Shown piece after piece: positions 7,986-16,377 of a stretch of DNA of 64,000 bases (position 1 is its first letter; every line of letters begins with the position of its first letter). The stretch comes from Ktedonobacter racemifer DSM 44963 (lineage in GTDB: Bacteria; Chloroflexota; Ktedonobacteria; Ktedonobacterales; Ktedonobacteraceae). The DNA is taken from the NCBI RefSeq assembly GCF_000178855.1, contig NZ_ADVG01000001.1, positions 3,509,481-3,573,480 of the forward strand, written 5' to 3'. Position numbers and translations under genes: made by a program. The notes beneath the pieces were generated by a model, which saw only the letters and a program-made list of their open reading frames with translations, made no database searches and was not told where the DNA came from.

Positions 7986-9194
7986 GGCAGTTCCTAGTGC
8001 ATTCTGACGAAAGGTCATAGGAAATGTGGTATCATAGAGGGCATGAAAGCCCCCATTTTTATTCGACCACTGACCAAAGACGAACACAGCCAGATCCAGG
8101 CGGGGTTGCGTTCGTCCAATGCCTTCGTGTTGCGACGCAGCCAAATATTGCTCGCGTCTGCCCGTGGGGAGCGCGCCCCCGCTATCGCCAAGTATCTGGG
8201 CTGCGACGACCAGACCGTTCGCAATGCGATCAAAGGCTTCAATATAGCTGGACTCACCGTGCTCAAAGAGGGGTCTTCGCGTCCCCATCGACTCCGAACG
8301 ACCTTCACCATCGAAGCGGCCGAGCGGTTGAAAGCGCTCTTGCACCGCAGTCCCCACGACTTTGGACTCGACCGTGGCCTGTGGACCTTGGAACTGGCGG
8401 CCAAGATCAGTTTCGAGCAGGGCGTTATCCCCCACAAAACGTCGGTGGCGAGCGTGCGCCGAGCGCTCCAAAGCTTAGGGACCAATTGGAAGCGTGCCAA
8501 ACATTGGATTACCAGCCCCGACCCCCAGTACCAGCAAAAAAAAACGCACGCGATCGGCTGATGGCCTGGGCGAGCACCCAACCAGGCTGGGTCATCGGGT
8601 TTGTGGACGAGGTGTGGTGGAGCAGGTTCGCTCTTCCTCGTCTGTCCGCCTGGCAAGGGAAAGATCAACCCGTGCGCTTGGTGGAACAGACGTGGCAAAA
8701 AGGTGATCCTGATCCCAAAGCTCTCGCCTGTTATGGAGTATTGTGGCAACAGGGACCGATCGATGATCCGATTCGCAAACAGATGTCGCTGCGCTTCGTG
8801 ACCGGACGCCCCGTCAGCGCCATCACCACCCAATTTCTGGAGTGGTGTTGCACTCGACTGCAAGCTCAAAACAAGACTTCTTGGCTGCTGATCTGGGATA
8901 ATGCCTCCTTTCACGTGAGCAAGATGGTGCGGACCTGGATCAGAGAGCACAACAGCCTGGTCAAAGCCGAGGGCAAGGGCGTGCGTATTCTGCCTTTGTT
9001 TCTGCCCACGAAAAGCCCTTGGCTCAATCCCATTGAGCCCAAATGGGTCCATGCCAAACGCAATGTAGTCGAACATGATGGGCTGCTTACCGCCAAACAG
9101 CTTGCCGCACGAGTCTGTGCCTACTTTGGATGTTCCTATGAGCCACATCTTGTTCTTTCCGAAAAGGTTTCGTAATTATGCACTAGGAACTGCC
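7986..9194. mobile_element. IS630-family insertion sequence
   Basis: Terminal inverted repeats ggcagttcctagtgcat (7986-8002) and its perfect complement (9178-9194) bound a 1209-bp element, with partial similarity continuing inward to about 29 bp. It carries a DDE transposase in two overlapping frames. The family usually duplicates TA at insertion. A TA pair is not clear at the left junction here, so exact ends or later mutation are uncertain. It sits in the 3' intergenic space of the GT4 gene and breaks no gene. Confidence 0.9.
8043..9175 (+). CDS. IS630-family DDE transposase (ORFA/ORFB, -1 frameshift)
   Basis: The transposase cuts and joins the element ends. The first frame (8043-8561) encodes an N-terminal helix-turn-helix region, then stops. 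The catalytic half continues in the -1 frame to 9175. The switch can occur at a run of nine A (8536-8544) where both frames read Lys-Lys, giving a fusion of about 377 residues by -1 ribosomal frameshifting or polymerase slippage. The DDE triad is visible: D in GFVDEVWWS, D in LLIWDNASFH, and E in SPWLNPIEPKWVHAK. With intact terminal repeats this looks like a potentially active copy. The alternative is a sequencing or indel error in the A-run. Confidence 0.88.
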
Positions 9195-9216
9195 ATACAT
9201 TTTGTGTGAGAATGTA

Positions 9217-9345
9217 CTAAAAATCAGCCCCCTCTCGCTGCTTCTCATCTTTGCGCGCCTGGAGCAGCGAGAGGATAAGTGAACCAACCAGCGTGCAGAC
9301 CAGCACAATCTCCATGGTACTGAAGGTCTTCTTCTTTTGTGGCAT
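9217..9345 (-). CDS. Small single-span membrane protein (42 aa)
   Basis: A short frame, MPQKKKTFST onward, with one hydrophobic helix (about residues 11-29, MEIVLVCTLVGSLILSLLQ) followed by a charged tail (ARKDEKQREG). The basic N-terminus suggests N-in topology. A strong ribosome binding site (AAAGGAGAAG) lies 5-7 bases before the ATG, and the start is only 19 bp after the stop of the GT39 gene, so it is probably the last gene of that operon. The IS630 element ends 22 bp beyond its stop. I recognise no family. Function is unknown; it could assist the glycosyltransferase. Confidence 0.6.
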   Translation of the reverse strand: MPQKKKTFSTMEIVLVCTLVGSLILSLLQARKDEKQREGADF

Positions 9346-9364
9346 AGTTTCTTCTCCTTTATCT

Positions 9365-10924
9365 TCAACGCTTGAGCCAGAGTTCTTGTCCATTACTATA
9401 TGTACGCGCGAGGGTGTAATGTTGTCGCACCCAGGTGTGGAAACCGGCTACCTGCGAAAAATGGAGACGTCCAGTATAGAACAGCACGGCCTGGACCTCG
9501 GGACGGCTGGCCTCTTGAATCAACTGCTCTTCTGTAACATAGCCTGTCATAATACGCACCCCTGAGGTATCAACCAGGGAGGCAGGTGTACTACGATCCG
9601 CCAGGCCCGCCAGGAATTGCGCATCCGTTACAACGAGGCTATCGGGCTTCATGAGTGTTCGCATATCTGCAACAACACGCTGGTCCTGAGCACGCACTCC
9701 GGATGGCAAGGCTCTGAAATTACGTCGCACCTGGAGGATATCACTAGCAGTCGTGAAGAGCACAATAAGCAGAGTAAGCGCGACCGTCCAGCGGGCCAGG
9801 CGTGCTAATCCGACCTCGGTCCGTTGCAGACGATCCAACAGGGGAGCCAGGCCTACTGCTATCATAGCAATCATCGGAGGTACCAGGTACACCAGGTGAT
9901 GGGCAAAAAGAGGCACCTGGCGCCAGAGCAACACGGCGGAGACAAGGAACCAGGCCAGGGGCGCGATAATACGCCAATCGCGGCGCACACAGGCAAACAA
10001 TGCGGCGCCAAGCGCGGCATAGAGCAGGGGATACGTGCGTATGGTAAGCAGCATACCAATATTCCCCTTCGCCGAATACGCGAGCACTTTCCCCGCGACC
10101 AGGTGAAAGGTCACGACACCGTCCCACAGCTGCGCAAAGGCTCCAAGAAAGGGCAATATAATTACCAGGAAGGTCAGGATGGAGGCGCCCAGGGCCAGCA
10201 AGAGGGGCATAAACAGAGGCCAGCGCTTCTCGCGCGGCTGACGTAGCCCCCGATAGAGATACACCCGATAGAGATACATAAGTAGAAGAATACCAATTGG
10301 CACGAGAGCCGCCACCGCCAGCAGCTTGCACAGAACACCAAGCACAAGTACGATGCCACAGAGCACGGCCAGGACATTTCCACGTTTTCCGACAGGATAG
10401 CGCCACCAGAGCCAGGCCAGTCCGACCGCAAGAGTCATAAAGGCGACCGAAGGGGCCTCCGCCTGGAGCTTCTGTGACTGAGAGAGATAGAGTGGATCAA
10501 GGGTCATCAGGAGCGCGGCCACCAACGCCCCCAGGCGTCCCGCGAGCGCATATCCAATACAATAGCAGCCCAGCACACCAAGCAGCGAGATAAGAACGAC
10601 ACCGAAACGCGCCGCCCACAGGCTCTGACCCAGGGCGAGATACGTAGGAAAAATAGAGAGGACAAAGAAGGGGGGTTGTGAGTAAAAGGTCTGCTGATAG
10701 AGGGCATGGCCTGAGCTTAACGCGCGCAGCGTCTGCCAGTAGACACCTTCATCATAGCTATCCAGATCGATAGGAATATCGATGCGATATAAGCGGAGCA
10801 GCAGAGCCAGAACAAAAATGGCCAGAGTAGCCAGAGCAAAAATAAGGCGCGAAGAAACCAGAACCCTAACATCGCGTTGAAAACGCGAGGAGGACTGGCG
10901 CGCAGAAAGCAGGTTAGTATTCAT
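9365..10924 (-). CDS. GT39/ArnT-like polyprenol-dependent membrane glycosyltransferase
   Basis: An integral membrane GT-C enzyme of 519 residues with about 10-12 hydrophobic helices. The first outer loop contains DLDSYDEG (D58, E59), the acidic pair typical of dolichol/undecaprenyl-phosphate-sugar transferases. A soluble C-terminal domain of about 110 residues follows (from about ASDILQVRRNFR). It should move a sugar from a lipid carrier to a protein or glycolipid outside the membrane; the acceptor is not evident. Start ATG 10924 has only a weak ribosome binding site. A 42-residue membrane protein follows in the same direction. Confidence 0.85.
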   Translation of the reverse strand: MNTNLLSARQSSSRFQRDVRVLVSSRLIFALATLAIFVLALLLRLYRIDIPIDLDSYDEGVYWQTLRALSSGHALYQQTFYSQPPFFVLSIFPTYLALGQSLWAARFGVVLISLLGVLGCYCIGYALAGRLGALVAALLMTLDPLYLSQSQKLQAEAPSVAFMTLAVGLAWLWWRYPVGKRGNVLAVLCGIVLVLGVLCKLLAVAALVPIGILLLMYLYRVYLYRGLRQPREKRWPLFMPLLLALGASILTFLVIILPFLGAFAQLWDGVVTFHLVAGKVLAYSAKGNIGMLLTIRTYPLLYAALGAALFACVRRDWRIIAPLAWFLVSAVLLWRQVPLFAHHLVYLVPPMIAMIAVGLAPLLDRLQRTEVGLARLARWTVALTLLIVLFTTASDILQVRRNFRALPSGVRAQDQRVVADMRTLMKPDSLVVTDAQFLAGLADRSTPASLVDTSGVRIMTGYVTEEQLIQEASRPEVQAVLFYTGRLHFSQVAGFHTWVRQHYTLARTYSNGQELWLKR

Positions 10925-11041
10925 CAGAAAAAGACCAGCACGATCTTGCTATACGTTGAACAACAATATCGAATGATGCCACTGTAACACTATCAAAAAT
11001 GAACTGAATAATCAAGAAGTACTATAGCAGGGTTACAAAAA

Positions 11042-11128
11042 GCCGACGCTGCTGAAGCACGCGTCTACATATAATGGCGCGATTGCCTCGTATCATCATA
11101 TGTAGACGCGTGCTTCAGCAGCGTCGGC
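11042..11128. repeat. Inverted pair of the gtagacgcgtgctt repeat
   Basis: Perfect 30-bp arms (11042-11071, 11099-11128) are separated by 27 bp. Each arm is a copy of a dispersed repeat with core gtagacgcgtgcttcagc. Single copies occur at 16317-16350 and 57489-57522. It begins 28 bp beyond the stop of the leftward FtsH-like gene. Confidence 0.85.
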
Positions 11129-11156
11129 CCCCAGCGTCAGCCACACACCATCTGAT

Positions 11157-12917
11157 TTATATAGCCTGGAGGGCGCCATTGACCTCGGCCAGGACCTGGC
11201 TCGCGTCGGCCTCATCGATGATGGTCTTGATTTCATCGGCTAGAAGTTCGTCACGCTCGCTGAGGGCCTCGGCGAGCGCGATCACAGCGAGGCTGTGCTC
11301 ACGGAACAGCTGCAAAACTTCGCGATATTGCTGCTGCAACACCTCCTCAACACGCTCCGCCAGGCGAGGAACAGCGATTTCCAAACTGTTCAGGCGCGAG
11401 AGAAAGGTCCCATCCATGCCATAGGCGCCGACATAGAGGCCCGCCAGCGTTGTGGCCTGAGACAGGTCTCCACTTACCCCATCCAGGTTCATATCCAGAA
11501 AAAGCTCCTCGGCTGCACGCGAGGCCAGGTAGACCTGCAACAGCGCCAGCACCTCCTGCTTACTACGCGTTTTGACCGTCTCTTTATTGCGCCAGGCGGC
11601 AAAGGCCTCGGCCCCCTGTTCACCATCATGACGATGCAGGGTCACATACGAGGGGAACTCGCGCTCCATCAGGTAATAGCAGGCAACGGTATGCCCAGCC
11701 TCGTGATACGCCAGGCGACGCCGCTCAATGGGCGTCAGGTCGCTCAACTGGCGGATGCCAAACTCATGCTTATCCTGAGCGGCGGCGATGTCTTTATATG
11801 TGACCAGGTCACGACCATCAAAGTGGGCCAGAATCACGGCTTCATTGATGATATGCTTGATCGCGACTGGCGTATACTCAAACATACGCTGTACCAGCGC
11901 AGGCAGAGAGATGGCGGGATCATGGCTCACCTTGTTGAGGTAATATTCGATGACCTCGCCGCGATATCTATCCGTGGGCGGCAGCACGCGAATCTGGCGA
12001 TCAAAGCGTCCCGGGCGCAGAAGGGCGGCGTCCAGCGCCTGCGGCACGTTGGTCGCGCCAATGGTAAGCACAGGTTCGACCTGGGCACGCCCCTGGAAGA
12101 GCCCCAACACACGCAAGACCTTCTTGATCCAGCCATTGTCGATGGGAGGCGGGTCCATCTGCATCAAGAGTTCATTCAGACCACCATTGCCACCACCAAA
12201 CATGCCGCCCATACCACCATTCCGCGACTGGCCATTCTGCTCACCTCCGCCCGTACGCGACATACCAATGGCGTCGAACTCGTCAATAAAGATAACGCAG
12301 GCGCCATACTCGCACGCGTAGCGCCGTGCCTTGCGGTAGAGGTTCTTGACCATCAGCACATCCATGCCCCAGAACATGCCGCGAAAACTGGCCGCACTGG
12401 CATAGGCAAAAGGGACGCCAGCCTCGGTACTGATACATTGGGCCAGGTAGCTTTTGCCCGTTCCGGGTGGTCCCGAGAGCAGGAGACCGCGCACAGGCTG
12501 CCCGCCCATCTCCTGGTAGGCCTTAATACCAGTTAGAATACGCACGATGCGCCGTGCCTCCTCCAGGACATCGGGATTACCTTTATAGTCCTTAAAGCCC
12601 AGGCCGGTCTCGCCCGGCATCACCCAGTAGAGACGTGGCCGCCCCATAAACCAGAAAATAGCCACGAATTGAATGAGGGCATAAAAGATGGCAAACATAA
12701 TCTGGAGGGCATAGAGCAAGATCGAGCCAGGGCTGGGCGGCGTCAATTGCGGCAGAACGGCGGTCAGAAAATACCAGCCGACCAGGATTGCCAGCGCCAG
12801 CCAGAGCCAGCGATACTTTACAAAGCGTCCAAATTGATCCAGCCCCACATCAATCGACCTGTCCAGGTCGCTCTCCAGCTTACGCTCAGCCACTTTCCGT
12901 CTATCCTTTGCTAACAC
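11157..12917 (-). CDS. FtsH-like AAA+ membrane metalloprotease (M41)
   Basis: A 586-residue ATP-dependent zinc protease. Two hydrophobic helices near the N-terminus (about 35-55 and 64-92) are joined by only a short loop, so the usual FtsH extracytoplasmic domain is absent. AAA motifs: Walker A GPPGTGKS (149-156), Walker B IFIDEFD with DE at 212-213, a Gly-rich insertion (GGMGGMFGGGNGG), and RPGRFDR for the second region of homology. Zinc site HEAGH (405-409) and a downstream Asp in GVSGDLSQAT are intact, so it should be active. GTG 12917 follows AAAGGGAG; TTG 12938 is an alternative start. A membrane-anchored unknown lies upstream in the same direction. Confidence 0.9.
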   Translation of the reverse strand: MLAKDRRKVAERKLESDLDRSIDVGLDQFGRFVKYRWLWLALAILVGWYFLTAVLPQLTPPSPGSILLYALQIMFAIFYALIQFVAIFWFMGRPRLYWVMPGETGLGFKDYKGNPDVLEEARRIVRILTGIKAYQEMGGQPVRGLLLSGPPGTGKSYLAQCISTEAGVPFAYASAASFRGMFWGMDVLMVKNLYRKARRYACEYGACVIFIDEFDAIGMSRTGGGEQNGQSRNGGMGGMFGGGNGGLNELLMQMDPPPIDNGWIKKVLRVLGLFQGRAQVEPVLTIGATNVPQALDAALLRPGRFDRQIRVLPPTDRYRGEVIEYYLNKVSHDPAISLPALVQRMFEYTPVAIKHIINEAVILAHFDGRDLVTYKDIAAAQDKHEFGIRQLSDLTPIERRRLAYHEAGHTVACYYLMEREFPSYVTLHRHDGEQGAEAFAAWRNKETVKTRSKQEVLALLQVYLASRAAEELFLDMNLDGVSGDLSQATTLAGLYVGAYGMDGTFLSRLNSLEIAVPRLAERVEEVLQQQYREVLQLFREHSLAVIALAEALSERDELLADEIKTIIDEADASQVLAEVNGALQAI

Positions 12918-12957
12918 GTTATCGCTCTCCCTTTCCAACTTCCTTTACCACCCAGAT

Positions 12958-13620
12958 TTAGCTCAACGCGCGCATAAACAGGTAATCGGCGCGCAGGAGA
13001 CGCTCGCCGCCCTGTCCCGGGGCCGTCACAAAATAGAAATAGGCCAGCGCCTTATGCTTCCCCTCGGGTCCATTCGTGACGATCTCGACCGAGAGAAAAT
13101 AATCAAGCGAAGTATCCTCTCGGGGCTGTACGCTTAAGACCATTATCTCGCCCCACTGCCGCGTATCGGTCGCGCTCAGACTCTCGATATACCGTGAGAG
13201 CGTGCTGGCATCCGCGGGCGAAGAGAGCGTGGCGCTACTGAGTTGCAAGGCCGTCGCATCGCCCTTACGCAAGGCGTAGAGCCAGCCTTTGATCTTAGCG
13301 CTGGCATCGCGCCCATCTCTGGGCTGCGTCTGTATATGAAAGGGATCGCTACTAATTCCCAGAGGCCACTCCCGGGTCGTAAGCCTTACCGTGGCGACCA
13401 CACTGGTGATAAGCAGGAGCAGCGCCAGGCCTACAAAGAGTCGGTAGCGCTGGCAGAAACGCAATGCATAATAGCACCACTTCAGGGGCACACGTAGGAT
13501 AGCCTTGACCAGGCGCCCAGATCGACTGGCCCCTGCTCGCAGAGGCAAGCTAGCTATATCTTGCTTCTGAGGAGTTGCGCGAGAAGCCTCTCGCGCAGGC
13601 GGAGGAGTACTAATTGTCAT
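12958..13620 (-). CDS. Single-span membrane protein, unknown function
   Basis: A 220-residue protein with a basic, probably cytosolic N-terminus, one transmembrane helix (about 61-79, LFVGLALLLLITSVVATV) and an outside domain of about 140 residues. That domain resembles, in general pattern, small alpha+beta domains that accumulate charge in the envelope (DUF4878/NTF2-like folds), but I cannot assign it. ATG 13620 is chosen after GGGAGCG; the frame is open further upstream without support. It lies 40 bp upstream of the FtsH-like gene in the same direction, so it may be a partner or substrate adaptor (inference from position). Confidence 0.6.
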   Translation of the reverse strand: MTISTPPPAREASRATPQKQDIASLPLRAGASRSGRLVKAILRVPLKWCYYALRFCQRYRLFVGLALLLLITSVVATVRLTTREWPLGISSDPFHIQTQPRDGRDASAKIKGWLYALRKGDATALQLSSATLSSPADASTLSRYIESLSATDTRQWGEIMVLSVQPREDTSLDYFLSVEIVTNGPEGKHKALAYFYFVTAPGQGGERLLRADYLFMRALS

Positions 13621-13874
13621 ACAAACGCTCCCATCACTAACCACCACAACACAACACCATGACATACCCTGCACACAATCACCACTTCTTAGCAGAGATG
13701 CATTTTATACTTCTCACCTTACACCACGTACGCTAATTTGGCAAGAGGGGATAGAAATTGTGATCTCGCTAATTGACACGTCTGTATGTGCATGCTATAG
13801 TCATTTCTGTATGCCTTAGCTGGTATAGCATGGTCTTTATAGTCTCTCTAGCCGAAAAACAGGTGGTATCTTCG

Positions 13875-15539
13875 ATGACGCAAGAACCCTACGCCCTTTC
13901 AGGTCGAAAGTTTGGCAACTATCGTATCGAGAAAGAGATAGCACGTGGAGGCTTCGGTAGCGTCTATCTCACGCAACATGAATACCTCACCGAGCGGCGC
14001 GCTGTTATTAAGCTGTTGCAGGGCGTGTATCTCTCAGAGCCACAGGAACGCGAAGGCTTTATTCGCGAGGCACAAATCCTGGAACGGCTCAAACATCCTC
14101 ACATTCTCCCCATCTATGATGTCGGCATTGAGAACGAGCAGCCTTATATCATCGCTGAATATGCCCCCAACGGGACGCTTCGCGAGCGCATCGCGCGCCA
14201 GAATGGAAATCCTCTGAGCCTGGAAACGACACTGGCGATTCTTTCACAGATCGCGGCAGGGCTCCAGCATGCACACGACCAGCATGTCATTCACCGTGAC
14301 CTGAAGCCAGAGAATATTCTCTTTAACGCTAGAGATGAGGCCCTGCTGGCCGACTTTGGCATCTCAACAGTTCTTACCTCGGCAACGGTCAAGCAGACAC
14401 GCGAGATCGGCACGCCCACCTACATGGCGCCCGAGCAATTTACAGGCATGGTAAGCGTTGAGACCGACCAGTATGCCCTGGCCTGTATCGCCTACGAACT
14501 GCTCTCGGGCCGCAAAGCCTTCGCGGGCACGACCAACTACGTCGTCATGCAGATGCAGATGCAGCAATATCCGCAGCGCCTACGTGAGCTAAATCCCACC
14601 GTTCCTGAGTATGTTGAAAACGTCATATTTCGCGCACTAGGCAAGGAGCGCACGCAGCGCTTCGCGGATGTCCGCACTTTCATGGAGGCGCTCAAGAATC
14701 CTAATGCGCGTCTGCAAGCCGTCCCGGGTATCAATAGCAGTGAGCCGCGCCGAGCCAGCACGCGCTATGAGCAGGGGGCCGCGCCCCAGGCCGGTCAAAA
14801 CACGCCGCTGGCTACGCCGCCTCGTCCTCAGCTCACGCCACCATATCAGGCCATGCCTCAACGAGAGAACGAACTTGAGGCACGCCGCCCCTTGCAGACA
14901 GGTGACTACAACAATCAGGCTGGGAGCTATAGACCTGGCTACGCAGGCAACGCAAATAATCAACCAGGCAATATACGCAGAAACGACAACGCCTATCCCC
15001 AGGCACCTGATAGAGGCTACAAGCCCGCTCCGCAGGAGACCTATTCCGCACCTGGTCCGACCGAGCGCCGCCAGCCAGCAGCACAGAAGGCTCACGAGCC
15101 TTACCCTGCCACACCTCAGCAACACCAGGCCTACCAGCAGCCCGCGCCTGGTGCCAACATGCGACCCGTTCCCTCAGACGGCCGGGGCCTCGCCGCACTG
15201 GCCTATGTGCCTTTTGTTTGCATTGCCGCCTGGATATATTATTTCTTTACCGAGCGCAGCAAGCCCCTGCCACGCTTCCACGTCCTGCAAGGCTTCCAGC
15301 TCTACGTCATCCTAATCGCCCTCACGCTGCTCAATGGCTGGCTTCAACAAGGTATGATAGATAACTCGTATAACACTGCGGCTTATAACGTCCTGGAATT
15401 TCTACACGGAACCGTAGGTTGGGTCTTTCTGGCATTTATCGTCCTGGGCATCATCGCGATTATCAGTGCCCTCTTTGGCACCCGCTTTAGAATTCCCTTC
15501 ATCGGGGGCCGCGCCCTACGCTACTCCAATCGCGGGTAA
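13875..15539 (+). CDS. Ser/Thr protein kinase with DUF4870-like membrane C-terminus
   Basis: A 554-residue Hanks-type kinase. The kinase domain (about 14-270) shows the Gly-rich loop ARGGFGSVYL, the catalytic Lys in AVIKLL, HRDLKPEN, ADFGIS and APEQF. A Pro/Gln/Tyr-rich linker of about 170 residues follows. The C-terminal domain of about 110 residues (from GLAALAYVPF) has three or four hydrophobic helices of the DUF4870 type. This places the kinase on the inner membrane face by its C-terminus, unlike PknB with its PASTA domains. ATG 13875 is chosen because the kinase domain begins there; the frame is open upstream to 13773. Confidence 0.9.
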   Translation: MTQEPYALSGRKFGNYRIEKEIARGGFGSVYLTQHEYLTERRAVIKLLQGVYLSEPQEREGFIREAQILERLKHPHILPIYDVGIENEQPYIIAEYAPNGTLRERIARQNGNPLSLETTLAILSQIAAGLQHAHDQHVIHRDLKPENILFNARDEALLADFGISTVLTSATVKQTREIGTPTYMAPEQFTGMVSVETDQYALACIAYELLSGRKAFAGTTNYVVMQMQMQQYPQRLRELNPTVPEYVENVIFRALGKERTQRFADVRTFMEALKNPNARLQAVPGINSSEPRRASTRYEQGAAPQAGQNTPLATPPRPQLTPPYQAMPQRENELEARRPLQTGDYNNQAGSYRPGYAGNANNQPGNIRRNDNAYPQAPDRGYKPAPQETYSAPGPTERRQPAAQKAHEPYPATPQQHQAYQQPAPGANMRPVPSDGRGLAALAYVPFVCIAAWIYYFFTERSKPLPRFHVLQGFQLYVILIALTLLNGWLQQGMIDNSYNTAAYNVLEFLHGTVGWVFLAFIVLGIIAIISALFGTRFRIPFIGGRALRYSNRG

Positions 15540-15544
15540 TTTCA

Positions 15545-15625
15545 AGGAATAGAGGGGAATGAGGATGAGGTAGGTTGGCAGCCGAAGGCCGCCAACCTAC
15601 CTCATCCTCATTCCCCTCTATTCCT
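15545..15625. repeat. Long hairpin 5 bp after kinase stop codon
   Basis: Perfect 35-bp arms (15545-15579, 15591-15625). The 11-nt centre contains a further gcc-gaa-ggc hairpin, separated by one A/C mismatch. It is not followed by a T-run. Confidence 0.85.
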
Positions 15626-15721
15626 AACTCAAAAGAGCTATATATCTGCCTGTTTAATTGCACCGATTTCCGCCCCTATGCTATACTGCCCTCGAAACAG
15701 TATGTTTTGGAGGACGAAAAA

Positions 15722-16300
15722 ATGGCAGACGAACTCTCACGAATGCAGAATCCATTCGTCATTGGCGAACGGCTCTATCTCAGGCCACTGGAGCCTGCTC
15801 AGGATAATCACCTCTACTCTACCTGGCTCAACGACGCCGATGTGCGCCGCTGGTTCTCTATCTATCCCACCAGTGATGCACGGGCGAAAGAGCGCATCGA
15901 GAACCTCTACAAGACCTTTGGGCATATTATCTTTGGCGTAGCACTCAAAAGCGATAACAGCCTGATCGGACTGGTCGGACTGAAAGATATCAATACCCTG
16001 AACCAGTCCGCGGAGTTCTACATCATTCTGGATCGCTCAGCCTGGGGCAAGGGTTACGGTACCGAGGGTACCAAAATGATGCTGCGCTATGGTTTCCTTG
16101 AACTGAATCTGAACCGTATCCAGACGCAGGATATGGAGGAGAACATTGGTGGCTGGCGCGCGGACGAGAAGGCTGGTTTCAAGCACGAAGGTACGATGCG
16201 TCAGGTCATCTTCCGCTTCGGCAAGTACCACGATGTGCGTGTATATAGCCTGCTGAGAAGCGAGTTTCTGGAGAAGTACGAGCAGGAAGACGCTCAATAG
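15722..16300 (+). CDS. GNAT N-acetyltransferase (RimJ/RimL-like)
   Basis: An acetyl-CoA-dependent acetyltransferase of 192 residues, acting on protein N-termini or small amines. It has the RimL-type start GERLYLRPLEPAQ, the beta4 strand SAEFYIIL, and the pyrophosphate-binding loop in GKGYGTEGTKMML (Q/RxxGxG/A-like), followed by LNRIQ and the GGWRADEKAGF region, then a strand matching GTMRQVIFRFGKY. ATG 15722 follows TTTTGGAGG, a clear ribosome binding site. It lies before the FemAB pair, but a dispersed repeat is in between, so operon membership is unclear. Confidence 0.88.
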   Translation: MADELSRMQNPFVIGERLYLRPLEPAQDNHLYSTWLNDADVRRWFSIYPTSDARAKERIENLYKTFGHIIFGVALKSDNSLIGLVGLKDINTLNQSAEFYIILDRSAWGKGYGTEGTKMMLRYGFLELNLNRIQTQDMEENIGGWRADEKAGFKHEGTMRQVIFRFGKYHDVRVYSLLRSEFLEKYEQEDAQ

Positions 16301-16316
16301 TGAGCGCGACGCCGTA

Positions 16317-16350
16317 CCATTATATGTAGACGCGTGCTTTAGCAGCGTTG
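16317..16350 (+). repeat. Dispersed repeat, gtagacgcgtgctttagc family
   Basis: A 34-bp stretch with core gtagacgcgtgctttagc, nearly identical to 57489-57522 and to both arms at 11042-11128. It lies between the GNAT stop and the FemAB start (28 bp before the FemAB ATG), so it is part of the FemAB leader if the two genes are co-transcribed. Confidence 0.75.
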
Positions 16351-16377
16351 GTCCCACTATTCTTCATAGGAAAAACT

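Noticed and set aside
8024..8540. Long frame overlapping the first half of the transposase gene
   Set aside because: It is the -1 frame of the IS630 gene before the slip site; its translation there has no transposase similarity, whereas the 8043 frame does.
8015..9148. 377-codon minus-strand frame across the IS630 element
   Set aside because: A shadow of the transposase gene; no ribosome binding site and no known motifs, while the + strand carries the DDE residues.
11295..12295. Large + strand frame (about 11295-12536) opposite the FtsH-like gene
   Set aside because: It is antisense to an intact protease with all catalytic motifs; its composition is that of a complementary-strand shadow.
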